Shown piece after piece: positions 25,133 through 32,721 of a stretch of DNA of 64,000 nt. The DNA is from Microbacterium maritypicum (lineage in GTDB: Bacteria > Actinomycetota > Actinomycetes > Actinomycetales > Microbacteriaceae). The position numbers and the translations under genes are program-made. The stretch is from NCBI RefSeq assembly GCF_041529975.1, contig NZ_CP168030.1, positions 124,001-188,000 of the forward strand, written 5' to 3'. Every line of letters starts with the position of its first letter. The first letter of the stretch is position 1. The notes below the pieces were generated by a model. That model ran no database searches, was not told the origin of the DNA, and saw only the letters and a program-made list of their open reading frames with translations.

Positions 25133-26029
25133 ATGACTGAATCGCTTCCCGGCGCGCACATGCGCGAAGAACTCCACTCCCAGCCGCAGATGTGGGCACG
25201 GGCTGCCGACCTCACGGCCGAGCAGGGCTTGCTCCCCGCCACCGGTGCGCGGGTCGCGGTCGTCGGCTGCGGCACGTCGTGGTTCATGGCGCAGTCGTAC
25301 GCCGCTCTCCGCGAGTCCTCGGGGCACGGCGAGACGGATGCGTTCGCCGCTTCCGAGGCGTTCATCGACCGGGGATACGACGCCGTCGTCGCGCTGACAC
25401 GATCCGGCACGACCAGCGAGGTGCTCGAGCTCGTCGACCGCGTCAAAGGACGCATCCGCACGATCGGTGTCATCGGCGACCCGACGTCGCCGCTCGCGTC
25501 GCTCGTCGACGATGCGGTGCTGCTGCCGTTCGCGGACGAGAAGTCCGTGGTGCAGACGCGCTTCGCCACGACGGCCCTCGCCCTGTTCCGTGCCTCGCTC
25601 GGCGAAGACCTGTCCGCGGCGATCGCCGATGCCGAAGCCGTGCTCGCGGAGCTCGGCGATGACGAGCTGCGTGACGCCGAGCAGTACACGTTCCTCGGAC
25701 GCGGCTGGACGATCGGTCTCGCCCACGAAGCCGCTCTGAAGCTGCGGGAGTCGTCGCAGTCGTGGACCGAGGCCTACCCGTCGATGGACTACCGCCACGG
25801 TCCGATCGCCATCGCCGCTCCCGGCCGGGTGACGTGGCAGTTCGGCGAGGCTCCGGAGGGGCTCGCCGGCGAGGTGACCGCGACCGGTGCCCGATTCGAG
25901 CAGCGGGCGATCGACCCGCTCGCCGACCTCGTGCGGCTGCACCGCACGGCGCTCGACCGCGCGGTGGAGCGTGGGCTCGACCCCGATCAGCCGCGCAACC
26001 TCACGCGATCCGTCATCCTGGATGCATGA
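25133..26029 (+). CDS. agaS: SIS-domain sugar isomerase/deaminase (AgaS-like)
   Basis: A 298-aa cytosolic protein with two SIS domains, as in GlmS and AgaS. The first carries VVGCGTSWFMAQSYAAL and TRSGTTSEVLELVDR; the second carries FLGRGWTIGLAHEAALKLRESSQSWTEAYPSMDYRHGP. Without a glutaminase domain it should act as an aldose-ketose isomerase that removes ammonia, such as galactosamine-6-phosphate to tagatose-6-phosphate. It is shorter than the classical ~380-aa AgaS. It is followed by a ROK kinase, a PfkB kinase and a class II aldolase, which supports this role. The start ATG at 25133 follows AAAGG. Confidence 0.82.
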   Translation: MTESLPGAHMREELHSQPQMWARAADLTAEQGLLPATGARVAVVGCGTSWFMAQSYAALRESSGHGETDAFAASEAFIDRGYDAVVALTRSGTTSEVLELVDRVKGRIRTIGVIGDPTSPLASLVDDAVLLPFADEKSVVQTRFATTALALFRASLGEDLSAAIADAEAVLAELGDDELRDAEQYTFLGRGWTIGLAHEAALKLRESSQSWTEAYPSMDYRHGPIAIAAPGRVTWQFGEAPEGLAGEVTATGARFEQRAIDPLADLVRLHRTALDRAVERGLDPDQPRNLTRSVILDA

Positions 26030-26050
26030 CCCCACTTACGGCCGGAGCCG

Positions 26051-27046
26051 ATGATGATCGACCCTGACGCGGCGGCGGCCGTTCCCGACGTCGAGCGTGA
26101 CGCGGCGGGAGAGAAGCTCTCCGACGTGCGCGGGCTCGGAGTCGGCGCGCCCGTCCTGGCATTCGACGTGGGCGGAACCGACATCAAGTCGGCGCTGTTC
26201 GACGCCGACGGGACGGCGCTCGGGCTCCGTCGCACGCCCACGCCGATCGCCGACGGCGACCGCACGCAGGTGCTGCTCGAGCGGCTCGAGGTGCTGGCCG
26301 CCGAGCTCCGCGCGGCGCATCCCGACGTCGTTCCGCAGGCGGCCGGACTCGTGGTGCCGGGGATCGTGGATGCCGAGGCCGGGGTGGGCGTCTTCGCGAG
26401 CAATCTGGGCTGGCACGACTCGCCGCTGCGCGACCTCGCCTCCGCTCGCCTGGGCCTGCCCGTGGCCTTCGATCACGATGTGCGGGCGGCGAGCTGGGCG
26501 GAGCGTCGCCTCGGCGGTGCCCGCGATTACGCCGACGCCGTCGTGCTCGTGATCGGCACGGGCATCGCCGGCGCCCTGCTCGTGGGCGGTGTGCCGTACA
26601 CCGCCGGTGGCTACGCGGGCGAGATCGGGCACTCTCCCATCGCGGACGGGCCGATCTGTCCCTGCGGCGCGCGCGGCTGCCTGGAGGCCGTGGCCTCCGC
26701 GGGAGCCATCGCGCGGCGCTACCGGGAGGCGACCGGCATCGCACCCGACGGGGCCAAGGACGTGATCGCCCGCGCGGCGGCCGGCGACGAGGTCGCCGCA
26801 GAGATCTGGAACTCGGCGCTCGACGCCCTCACGATGTCGCTCGCGCAGCTCACCGCGGTCGTCGCGCCGCAGGCCGTCGTCATCGGCGGAGGTCTGTCCC
26901 GTGCCGGCGGTGCGCTCTTCGACGAACTGCGAAGGCGCCTCGCGGACCGGCTCAGCTTCCACCGCATCCCCGTGCTCGTCCCCGCCGAACTCTCCGGCAA
27001 CGCCGGCCTGCTCGGTGCCGCCCTGCGCGCGAGGGAGCTCACGTGA
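26051..27046 (+). CDS. ROK-family sugar kinase
   Basis: A 331-aa cytosolic kinase that transfers phosphate from ATP to the 6-hydroxyl of a hexose. It has the phosphate loop DVGGTDIKSALFD (about 38-50), the catalytic Asp in FDHDVRAA, GTGIAGALLVGG, and the zinc motif GEIGHSPIADGPICPCGARGCLEAVAS. All kinase residues are present, unlike the ROK repressor at 19510. In this operon it probably phosphorylates the sugar imported by the ABC system, in place of the PTS used in enterobacterial aga operons. It overlaps the next gene by 4 bases. Confidence 0.87.
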   Translation: MMIDPDAAAAVPDVERDAAGEKLSDVRGLGVGAPVLAFDVGGTDIKSALFDADGTALGLRRTPTPIADGDRTQVLLERLEVLAAELRAAHPDVVPQAAGLVVPGIVDAEAGVGVFASNLGWHDSPLRDLASARLGLPVAFDHDVRAASWAERRLGGARDYADAVVLVIGTGIAGALLVGGVPYTAGGYAGEIGHSPIADGPICPCGARGCLEAVASAGAIARRYREATGIAPDGAKDVIARAAAGDEVAAEIWNSALDALTMSLAQLTAVVAPQAVVIGGGLSRAGGALFDELRRRLADRLSFHRIPVLVPAELSGNAGLLGAALRARELT

Positions 27047-27987
27047 TCCTCACCGTCACCCCCAACCCCGCGCTCGACCTCACCTGGCACATCGATCGGC
27101 TCGTCGAGGGCGATACGCACCGGGCGGATGCCGGAGTCGCGCGCGCCGGCGGCAAGGGGCTCAACGTCGCCCGTGTGGCGTACTCCGAAGGAGCGGACGC
27201 CCTCGCGGTCACCACGACGGGCGGCCGCGTCGGCGAGGAGTTCGCCGCCGAGCTCCGTGCCAGCGGAGTGCCGCACGCCCTCGTGCCGGTGGCCGCCGAG
27301 ACGCGGCGAAGCATCGCCGTGGTCGACGAGACCGCCGGCGACACGACGGTCATCAACGAGCGCGGGATCAACCCGACCGACAGCGAGTGGGCCGATCTCC
27401 TCGCCGAGGTCGTCGAACGGCTGCCGACTGCGAGGGTTCTCGTCGTCTCGGGCAGTGTGCCCCCGGGCGCCCCGGAGTCGCTGGTCCCGATGCTCATCGC
27501 GGTGGGGAAGGACGCCGGAATCCCGGTCATCGCCGACACCTCGGGTCCTGCGCTCCTGCGCGCGGCGGATGCCGGTGCCGACGTGCTGAAGCCCAATGCG
27601 GCCGAACTCGTCGACGCCACCGGCATCACCGACCCCGTCGAGGGTGCCCGTTCGCTGATCGCCCGCGGCGTCGGGCTCGTACTGCTCTCGCTGGGCGCCG
27701 ACGGCATGCTCGCCGTCACCGCCTCCGACCTCGTGCACGCGCGACTCGACGAACCTCTTGCCGGCAATCCCACCGGCGCCGGAGATGCCGGTGTAGCGGC
27801 CTGCGCCGTGCTGTACGCGGAGGGCGAGGGCGACCCCGAGCAGATCCTCCGCCGCGCCACGGCCTGGTCCGCTGCCGCGGTGCTCGCCCCGCTCGCCGGG
27901 GACATCTCCCCGCGCTGGCGCGAGCTCGAACAGCAGCTGCGCGTCTCGCATCCCGACCCTGAATCGTTCCGGAAGGACCCTTCGTGA
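27043..27987 (+). CDS. PfkB-family hexose-phosphate kinase (1-phosphofructokinase/tagatose-6-phosphate kinase type)
   Basis: A 314-aa ribokinase-fold enzyme. TPNPALDLTWHIDRL (6-20), AGGKGLNVARV (about 37-47) and the ATP-site/anion-hole motif GNPTGAGDAGVAA with the catalytic Asp place it in the 1-phosphofructokinase/LacC branch. In this operon tagatose-6-phosphate to tagatose-1,6-bisphosphate is the likely reaction; fructose-1-phosphate is the alternative. Its GTG/ATG start overlaps the ROK kinase stop by 4 bases, and its stop overlaps the aldolase start by 4 bases. Confidence 0.88.
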   Translation: MILTVTPNPALDLTWHIDRLVEGDTHRADAGVARAGGKGLNVARVAYSEGADALAVTTTGGRVGEEFAAELRASGVPHALVPVAAETRRSIAVVDETAGDTTVINERGINPTDSEWADLLAEVVERLPTARVLVVSGSVPPGAPESLVPMLIAVGKDAGIPVIADTSGPALLRAADAGADVLKPNAAELVDATGITDPVEGARSLIARGVGLVLLSLGADGMLAVTASDLVHARLDEPLAGNPTGAGDAGVAACAVLYAEGEGDPEQILRRATAWSAAAVLAPLAGDISPRWRELEQQLRVSHPDPESFRKDPS

Positions 27988-28832
27988 CCCTCGTCTCCGC
28001 TCGCGACCTCGTCTCCGCCGCATCCGCCGCCGGCACGGGGATCGGCGCGTTCAACGTGATCCACCTCGAGACCGCCGAGGGGCTCGTGCGTGCCGCAGCT
28101 CTCGCCGAGCTGCCCGTGATCCTGCAGATCTCGCAGAACTGCGCCGACTATCACGGCGGGCTCGAGCCGATCGCTCTGGCCACTCTCGCGGTCGCCCGCC
28201 GCGCGCAGACGCCGGTCGCCGTGCACCTCGATCACGCCGAACGGCCCGAGCTGGTCGACGAGGCCATCGCGCTGGGCTTCGGGTCGGTCATGTTCGACGG
28301 CGGCGCGCTGCCCTACGACGACAACCTGGCGCTCACGGCATCCGTCGCGGACCGGGCGCACGCGGCCGGGGTCTACGTCGAGGGTGAGCTGGGCGAGGTG
28401 GGCGGCAAGGACGGTGCACACGCGCCGGGTGTGCGCACCGATCCCGACGAGGCCCAGGACTTCGTCGCGGCGACGGGTGTCGATGCGCTCGCGGTGGCGG
28501 TGGGTTCCTCCCACGCGATGACCGACCGCACGGCGTCGCTCGACCTCGACCTGATCGCGCGGCTGCGAGCGGTGCTGCCCGTTCCGCTCGTCCTGCATGG
28601 ATCCTCGGGGGTGGCGGATGCCGTGATCGCGGACGCCGTCCGCGCCGGGATGACCAAGATCAACGTCTCCACGCACCTCAACGGCTTCTTCACCCGGGCG
28701 GTGCGCGAGAAGCTCGACGCGGATGAGCGGCTGGTCGACTCGCGCAAGTACCTCGCGCCTGCCCGCGATGCGCTCGCCGTCGAGGCTGCCCGCATGCTCC
28801 GGCTGTTCGCGCTGCAGGGCACTCGGCGATGA
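27984..28832 (+). CDS. Class II ketose-1,6-bisphosphate aldolase (tagatose/fructose type)
   Basis: A 282-aa zinc aldolase that would split a ketose bisphosphate into dihydroxyacetone phosphate and glyceraldehyde 3-phosphate. Metal-site and phosphate-site motifs are visible: VHLDHAERPE (about 77-86), EGELGEVGGKDG (134-145), AVAVGSSHAM and LHGSSGV, then TKINVSTHLNGFF. Length agrees with GatY/KbaY-like aldolases rather than the longer FbaA. Position after the PfkB kinase makes tagatose-1,6-bisphosphate the most likely substrate. It overlaps its neighbours by 4 bases on each side. Confidence 0.88.
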   Translation: MTLVSARDLVSAASAAGTGIGAFNVIHLETAEGLVRAAALAELPVILQISQNCADYHGGLEPIALATLAVARRAQTPVAVHLDHAERPELVDEAIALGFGSVMFDGGALPYDDNLALTASVADRAHAAGVYVEGELGEVGGKDGAHAPGVRTDPDEAQDFVAATGVDALAVAVGSSHAMTDRTASLDLDLIARLRAVLPVPLVLHGSSGVADAVIADAVRAGMTKINVSTHLNGFFTRAVREKLDADERLVDSRKYLAPARDALAVEAARMLRLFALQGTRR

Positions 28833-29605
28833 AGCGGGCGGCGCGGCTGAACGCGATCCTCGACCTTCTCGCCGTGAGTGGCGAGGTCACGGTGGAAGAC
28901 CTGGTGGAGCAGTTCGGAGCCTCGTCGGCCACGACCCGCCGCGACCTCGACACACTCGCCGAGCAGCGGCTGCTCACCCGTACGCACGGTGGCGCCGTGG
29001 CACAGGCCGTCGCCTACGAGCTGCCCATCCGCTACAAGAGCCACCTGCGCACGCTGGAGAAGGACAGCATCGCGCAGACCGCGGCGGGCCTCGTCGCCCC
29101 CGGCATGGTGGTCGGGCTGTCCGGCGGCACGACGACCACCGCGATCGCGGCGGCACTCGCCGCCCGAGACGACCTGTCCGGCAACGGCGGCATCACCGTC
29201 GTCACCAATGCCGTGAACATCGCCGCACAGCTCGCCACGCGGCCCGACATCAAGGTCGTCGTCACCGGTGGCGTCATCCACTCCCGCAGCTACGAGCTCG
29301 TCGGTCCGTTCGTCGAACAGCTGCTGCGCGGGGTGCGGCTCGACATCGCCTTCATCGGCGTGAACGGGATGGATGCGGCCGCGGGTGCCACCACGCAGGA
29401 CGAGCGCGAGGCCGCCGTCAACCGCATGATGGCCGAACGTGCCCGGCGCGCGGTCGTGGTCACCGACGGCAGCAAGCTCGGGGTCGAGGCGTTCTCGGCG
29501 GTCGGCGGCGTCGAGCTCTTCCCGACCGTGATCACGGATGCGGGAGCGGATGCGGAGGCGCTCGCCGCGCTGCGCGCCGCCGGCTATGCGGTGCTCGTCG
29601 CCTGA
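28829..29605 (+). CDS. DeoR-family transcriptional regulator of the sugar locus
   Basis: A 258-aa regulator. The N-terminal helix-turn-helix (about 4-57) reads RLNAILDLLAVSGEVTVEDLVEQFGASSATTRRDLDTL, followed by RTHGGAV, the DeoR hallmark. The C-terminal domain has the sugar-phosphate isomerase-like fold with GLSGGTTTTAIAAAL, TVVTNAVNIAAQL, FIGVNGMDAAAGATTQDEREAAVNRMM. DeoR repressors sense phosphorylated sugars; here tagatose phosphates or galactosamine-6-phosphate are plausible. It is the last gene of the operon and probably acts on the dyads at 25006-25098. Confidence 0.9.
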   Translation: MKRAARLNAILDLLAVSGEVTVEDLVEQFGASSATTRRDLDTLAEQRLLTRTHGGAVAQAVAYELPIRYKSHLRTLEKDSIAQTAAGLVAPGMVVGLSGGTTTTAIAAALAARDDLSGNGGITVVTNAVNIAAQLATRPDIKVVVTGGVIHSRSYELVGPFVEQLLRGVRLDIAFIGVNGMDAAAGATTQDEREAAVNRMMAERARRAVVVTDGSKLGVEAFSAVGGVELFPTVITDAGADAEALAALRAAGYAVLVA

Positions 29606-29644
29606 GCCGGGACGTTCGGCGACTGGGCCCTCAGCGCACAGCCT

Positions 29645-29711
29645 GAAGGAGTTCTCGCGTTCTGAAGGACCGATTCGCGCATCCGGTCCTTCAGAACGCG
29701 AGAACTCCTTC
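29645..29711. repeat. 67-bp palindromic element, copy 2 (perfect arms)
   Basis: Two fully complementary 28-bp arms (outer GAAGGAGTTCTCGCG, inner TTCTGAAGGACCG) flank the 11-bp centre ATTCGCGCATC. It begins 39 bases after the DeoR regulator stop and is preceded by CAGCGCA, as is copy 1. This is the most intact of the five copies. Confidence 0.9.
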
Positions 29712-29758
29712 GAAAGCGGTGCAGTGCCGTGCGGACAGACGTGAGCCCGGACACCCCA

Positions 29759-29791
29759 AGGGCCCCGACGTCCCCAGATCGTCGAGGCCCT
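29759..29791. terminator. Hairpin terminator between convergent operons
   Basis: Stem AGGGCCCCGACG (29759-29770) with CGTCGAGGCCCT (29780-29791), one mismatch in 12, and a 9-base loop. It lies downstream of the DeoR-ended operon and of the palindromic element. Confidence 0.65.
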
Positions 29792-29991
29792 ATGAGGGCG
29801 CCGCGGCTGTATGCCGCGACACCCCCGAGCAGATGGTGTCCGTGTCGTACTCACGCTCCCCAGCGCGCTTGATATCCCCAGATCCGACTGCGCCTCCCTC
29901 GCGCCTCAACCCTTCGAGGCCCTTCGCATGGCACCTTCCGAAGAACAGGAGCGTGCGGCACCGGTTCTGATACACCGAATGGAGAAAAAGA

Positions 29992-32442
29992 TCAGAATCC
30001 GTCTCCGTGGCACTGGAATGGGGCGCTGAGACCGGTGTCGACGGTGGCTCGGGCGAGCGCCGCCGAGGGTGTCGCACCCTCGGACAGGCCGACATGCACG
30101 GCACTCAGCAGCTCGGCCGCCACTTTGTCGGGCACGGCGACGGGCGCGGCGATCACGCAGTCCGCGCCCGCGTGCAGCCACACCCGCGTCATCCCGAGCG
30201 CCTCCTCGCCCCAGCGCACCGAGGAACGCCCGAGTTCGCAGGCCGAGAGGATCACGGTCGTGGGGACGCGCGGAATCAGGTCGACGTCGTAGCCGAAGAG
30301 GATGCCGTCGGCGAGCTCGAAACCCGAGAACAGGGGGTTGTCGACCGCGTGCCTGCCGTGCGCCGCGATGTGCAGCACGTCGCTGTCCGACGCGAGTCGG
30401 GTGGCCGCCGCCACCGTCGCGTCGCCGCCCTCGAGGATCCGCGTCGTCACACCCCCGCCGTCCCAGGTGTCCGCGGCTCGCCGCACCTCCTCGCCGGCGC
30501 GGGGGACGCGCGGGCCCGCGGCGAACCCGATCGTCGACGGGCGTCTGCCGACGACGGCCGCGCCGCCCCGCAACCGCGACACCGACGTCGCGAGCGTGAA
30601 CGGGACGCCGGTCATGCCGGGCAGCATTGCCCACGGCACCCCGCCGAGCGCTCCGGGCACCGTGATCGCCAGACGGCGTGCCGACGGCGCCGCCGAGAGC
30701 AGCGGCGCGAGCAGCTCGGCATCCAGCAGCGCCAACCGCGCGGAGAGGGCGCGCGCGGTCACGGCGCCCATCAGCCCGCCGCGGGTCATCGCGGCCATGT
30801 CGAGGTCGGCGCGCAGACCGTCGAGCGCGGATCGCACACGAGGCCAGGACAGGTCGACGACCGTAGCCCCCGACGACGTCACCGCGATGGCGTGCAGCGC
30901 GGAACCGGTGAAGATGTACGACAGGACGGCGGTGTCGGGATCGAGCAGCGCCGTCGCCTCGGCGAGGCCCAGCCGCTCGCGGGTGCCGCCCGCCCCTGTC
31001 GCGGCCCACTGCCGCTCGCGCACCCGGTCGCGAAGGACGCGCACGCGAGCGTCCGTGGTCCAGTCGGCGCCGGCGAGCTCGGCGCGCAGCATCCGCAGTT
31101 CCGCCAGATCCACGGCCAGCGAGTCGTCGCGCGGAGGCCGCACCGGAGCGACCTGCTGGCTGAGGTGACGGGCGCGCTCCGACCACTCGAACATCGTCGC
31201 AGGATCGTGCAGGCGCGCGGCGGCGGAGAGGCCGGCATACATCAGGTCGGCGCCGTGCATGGCGACCGAGGCCTGCAGGTCGAGGGCACCGAACGACTGC
31301 TGCCAGGTGGTGAGCAGGTCGAGGCCATCGGCGGCGGCTCGCAGCGCATCCCGGTCGCGCCCTCGTGCGGCCGCGCGCGCGGCTCTCACCTCGTGGGCGC
31401 GGAGGCGGAGCGGTGTCGGGGCGCTGTCGTCGAGCCGCGGGAGGCGCCCAGCCCCGTCGCGTCGTGCGCTCAGGCGGAGGCCGGTCGCCTCGGTCCGGAA
31501 TCCCGCATGGTCGAGGGCTCTGGCGGTGCGGGCGAAGGCGGGCGCGTCGACGGGGCGGTCCGGCTTCGCACGCTGCCGCGCTTCGAGCCGCACCGCTTCG
31601 GCGCGGGCCGCCCATCCGTGGTTCCCGAGAGCGGTGAAGCGCCGTGTCGCCGTGCGGGCGGTGCGCGCGGCGGCAGCCGGATCGTGGCGCAGCAGCGAGC
31701 GTGCGAGGTGGAACTCGGCTTCCCCCCTGGCCTGCTGCATCCGCTGCGCGCCGAACTCCGCGGCGACCCGACCCAGCAGGGTCTCCGCCTCTGTGGTCAG
31801 GCCGGCGTCGCGAAGAACCTCCGCGCGGTCGAGGTCGCTGATCGCGGCGGCCAGGTCGCTGATCGCGGCGAGCGTCGGACGGGAGCGGGTCATGAGGGTG
31901 AGTGCGCTGACGAGGTCTCCGCCGAGCAGCGCCGCGTAGCCGAGGTTGTGCCGCGCCTCGGCGAGCGGCTCCTGGTCGTCGTTCGCCTCGTACACGGCCA
32001 CCGCGCGCCGCAGGTCTTCCATGCACGTGTCGAGCTCGCGCTGCTGCATGCGCACGACCGAGCGGTTCATCAGGCAGTTCGCGAGCTCGGTGGTCTCGTC
32101 GCCGATCGCGGTGAACGTGTCGATGGCACGGCTGAGTTCGACCTCGGCCGCCGCCAGCGTGCCGGCGTGCATGAGGAGCACGCCGAGCTGACCGCTGAGC
32201 ACGGCGATCGTCTCGGCGCGCAGCCCGGAGCGGCGGAGGGCGTCGCGGCACAGCTGCTCGGCGGCCGCCGGCTGCCCGGTCTGCGCGAGCACGTAGGCGG
32301 TCGTGCCGTCGATGCGGGCGCGCAGGTCGGGATCGTCGGTGCGGGCGGATGCCGTGTCGAGCGCGCGCCGCGCCTGCGTGAACCGTCTCGCGTTCGCCGC
32401 CTCGACTCCGCGCCGGTGCAGCTCGTTGGCGGACAGGGGCAT
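29992..32442 (-). CDS. TPR-CHAT domain protein (caspase-like cysteine protease)
   Basis: An 816-aa soluble protein. The first ~500 residues are helical repeats of TPR type (for example ANARRFTQARRALDTASAR, LSGQLGVLLMHAGTLAAAEVELSRAI and DQEPLAEARHNLGYAALLGGDLVSA). The C-terminal third is a CHAT domain of the caspase/separase clan: His695 in VLHIAAHGRHAVDNPLFSG and Cys735 in VILSACELGRSS form the expected dyad. Known TPR-CHAT proteases are activated by partners and cleave specific proteins, as in Craspase and gasdermin-linked defence. No CRISPR or gasdermin gene is seen here. It lies downstream of a sigma factor, a 151-aa protein and a subtilase on the same strand, 279 bases after the subtilase. 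The start at 32442 has a CATTCT box 6 bases upstream and may be leaderless. Confidence 0.88.
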   Translation of the reverse strand: MPLSANELHRRGVEAANARRFTQARRALDTASARTDDPDLRARIDGTTAYVLAQTGQPAAAEQLCRDALRRSGLRAETIAVLSGQLGVLLMHAGTLAAAEVELSRAIDTFTAIGDETTELANCLMNRSVVRMQQRELDTCMEDLRRAVAVYEANDDQEPLAEARHNLGYAALLGGDLVSALTLMTRSRPTLAAISDLAAAISDLDRAEVLRDAGLTTEAETLLGRVAAEFGAQRMQQARGEAEFHLARSLLRHDPAAAARTARTATRRFTALGNHGWAARAEAVRLEARQRAKPDRPVDAPAFARTARALDHAGFRTEATGLRLSARRDGAGRLPRLDDSAPTPLRLRAHEVRAARAAARGRDRDALRAAADGLDLLTTWQQSFGALDLQASVAMHGADLMYAGLSAAARLHDPATMFEWSERARHLSQQVAPVRPPRDDSLAVDLAELRMLRAELAGADWTTDARVRVLRDRVRERQWAATGAGGTRERLGLAEATALLDPDTAVLSYIFTGSALHAIAVTSSGATVVDLSWPRVRSALDGLRADLDMAAMTRGGLMGAVTARALSARLALLDAELLAPLLSAAPSARRLAITVPGALGGVPWAMLPGMTGVPFTLATSVSRLRGGAAVVGRRPSTIGFAAGPRVPRAGEEVRRAADTWDGGGVTTRILEGGDATVAAATRLASDSDVLHIAAHGRHAVDNPLFSGFELADGILFGYDVDLIPRVPTTVILSACELGRSSVRWGEEALGMTRVWLHAGADCVIAAPVAVPDKVAAELLSAVHVGLSEGATPSAALARATVDTGLSAPFQCHGDGF

Positions 32443-32721
32443 CCGTCCAGAATGCCCTGCCCCGCGCCCGTGCGGAAGAGCGCGGATGCAGGCCGTTCGG
32501 CCGCGGCATCTGCCGGCGGGTCCGTCGGGTCGGCGACGGCATAGGGATGTCGGGTGCGCGGCGTACGGATGTCGGGAGGAATCACGGATGCCGGACGACA
32601 CGCCGCGGATCTGTCCGACAGGTGTGCATCGGTCCGACAAGTGGACGGCGGGGGACCGAACCGGGGCCGAACACCAAGTCGGACCGCCCGTATCGGTGCG
32701 GACGGTCCGGCTCGGGGGTGG
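32443..32721. other. Interval between subtilase and CHAT genes
   Basis: These 279 bases contain no gene. They hold repeat copy B (32591-32643) and, next to it, GATGTCGGG motifs around 32547-32576. The gap is large enough for a separate CHAT promoter. Confidence 0.55.
32591..32643. repeat. TGTCGGAC-box repeat, copy B
   Basis: 53 bases that match 12303-12355 at most positions (GGACGACACGCCG, then GTCCGACA, then GTGCATCGGTCCGACAAGTG). GTCCGACA occurs twice. It lies between the subtilase and CHAT genes. Confidence 0.6.

Larger units (their letters stand above)
29606..29991. other. Gene-free interval between the sugar operon and the CHAT gene
   Basis: These 386 bases separate two convergent operons. 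They hold palindromic element copy 2 and a terminator-like hairpin at 29759-29791. From 29800 to 29991 I see no credible gene; open frames there are short and lack ribosome sites. Confidence 0.6.

Noticed and set aside
29992..32442. Type III-E (Craspase) CRISPR component
   Set aside because: The TPR-CHAT architecture is similar, but there is no gRAMP/Cas7-11, Cas1 or repeat array in the window.
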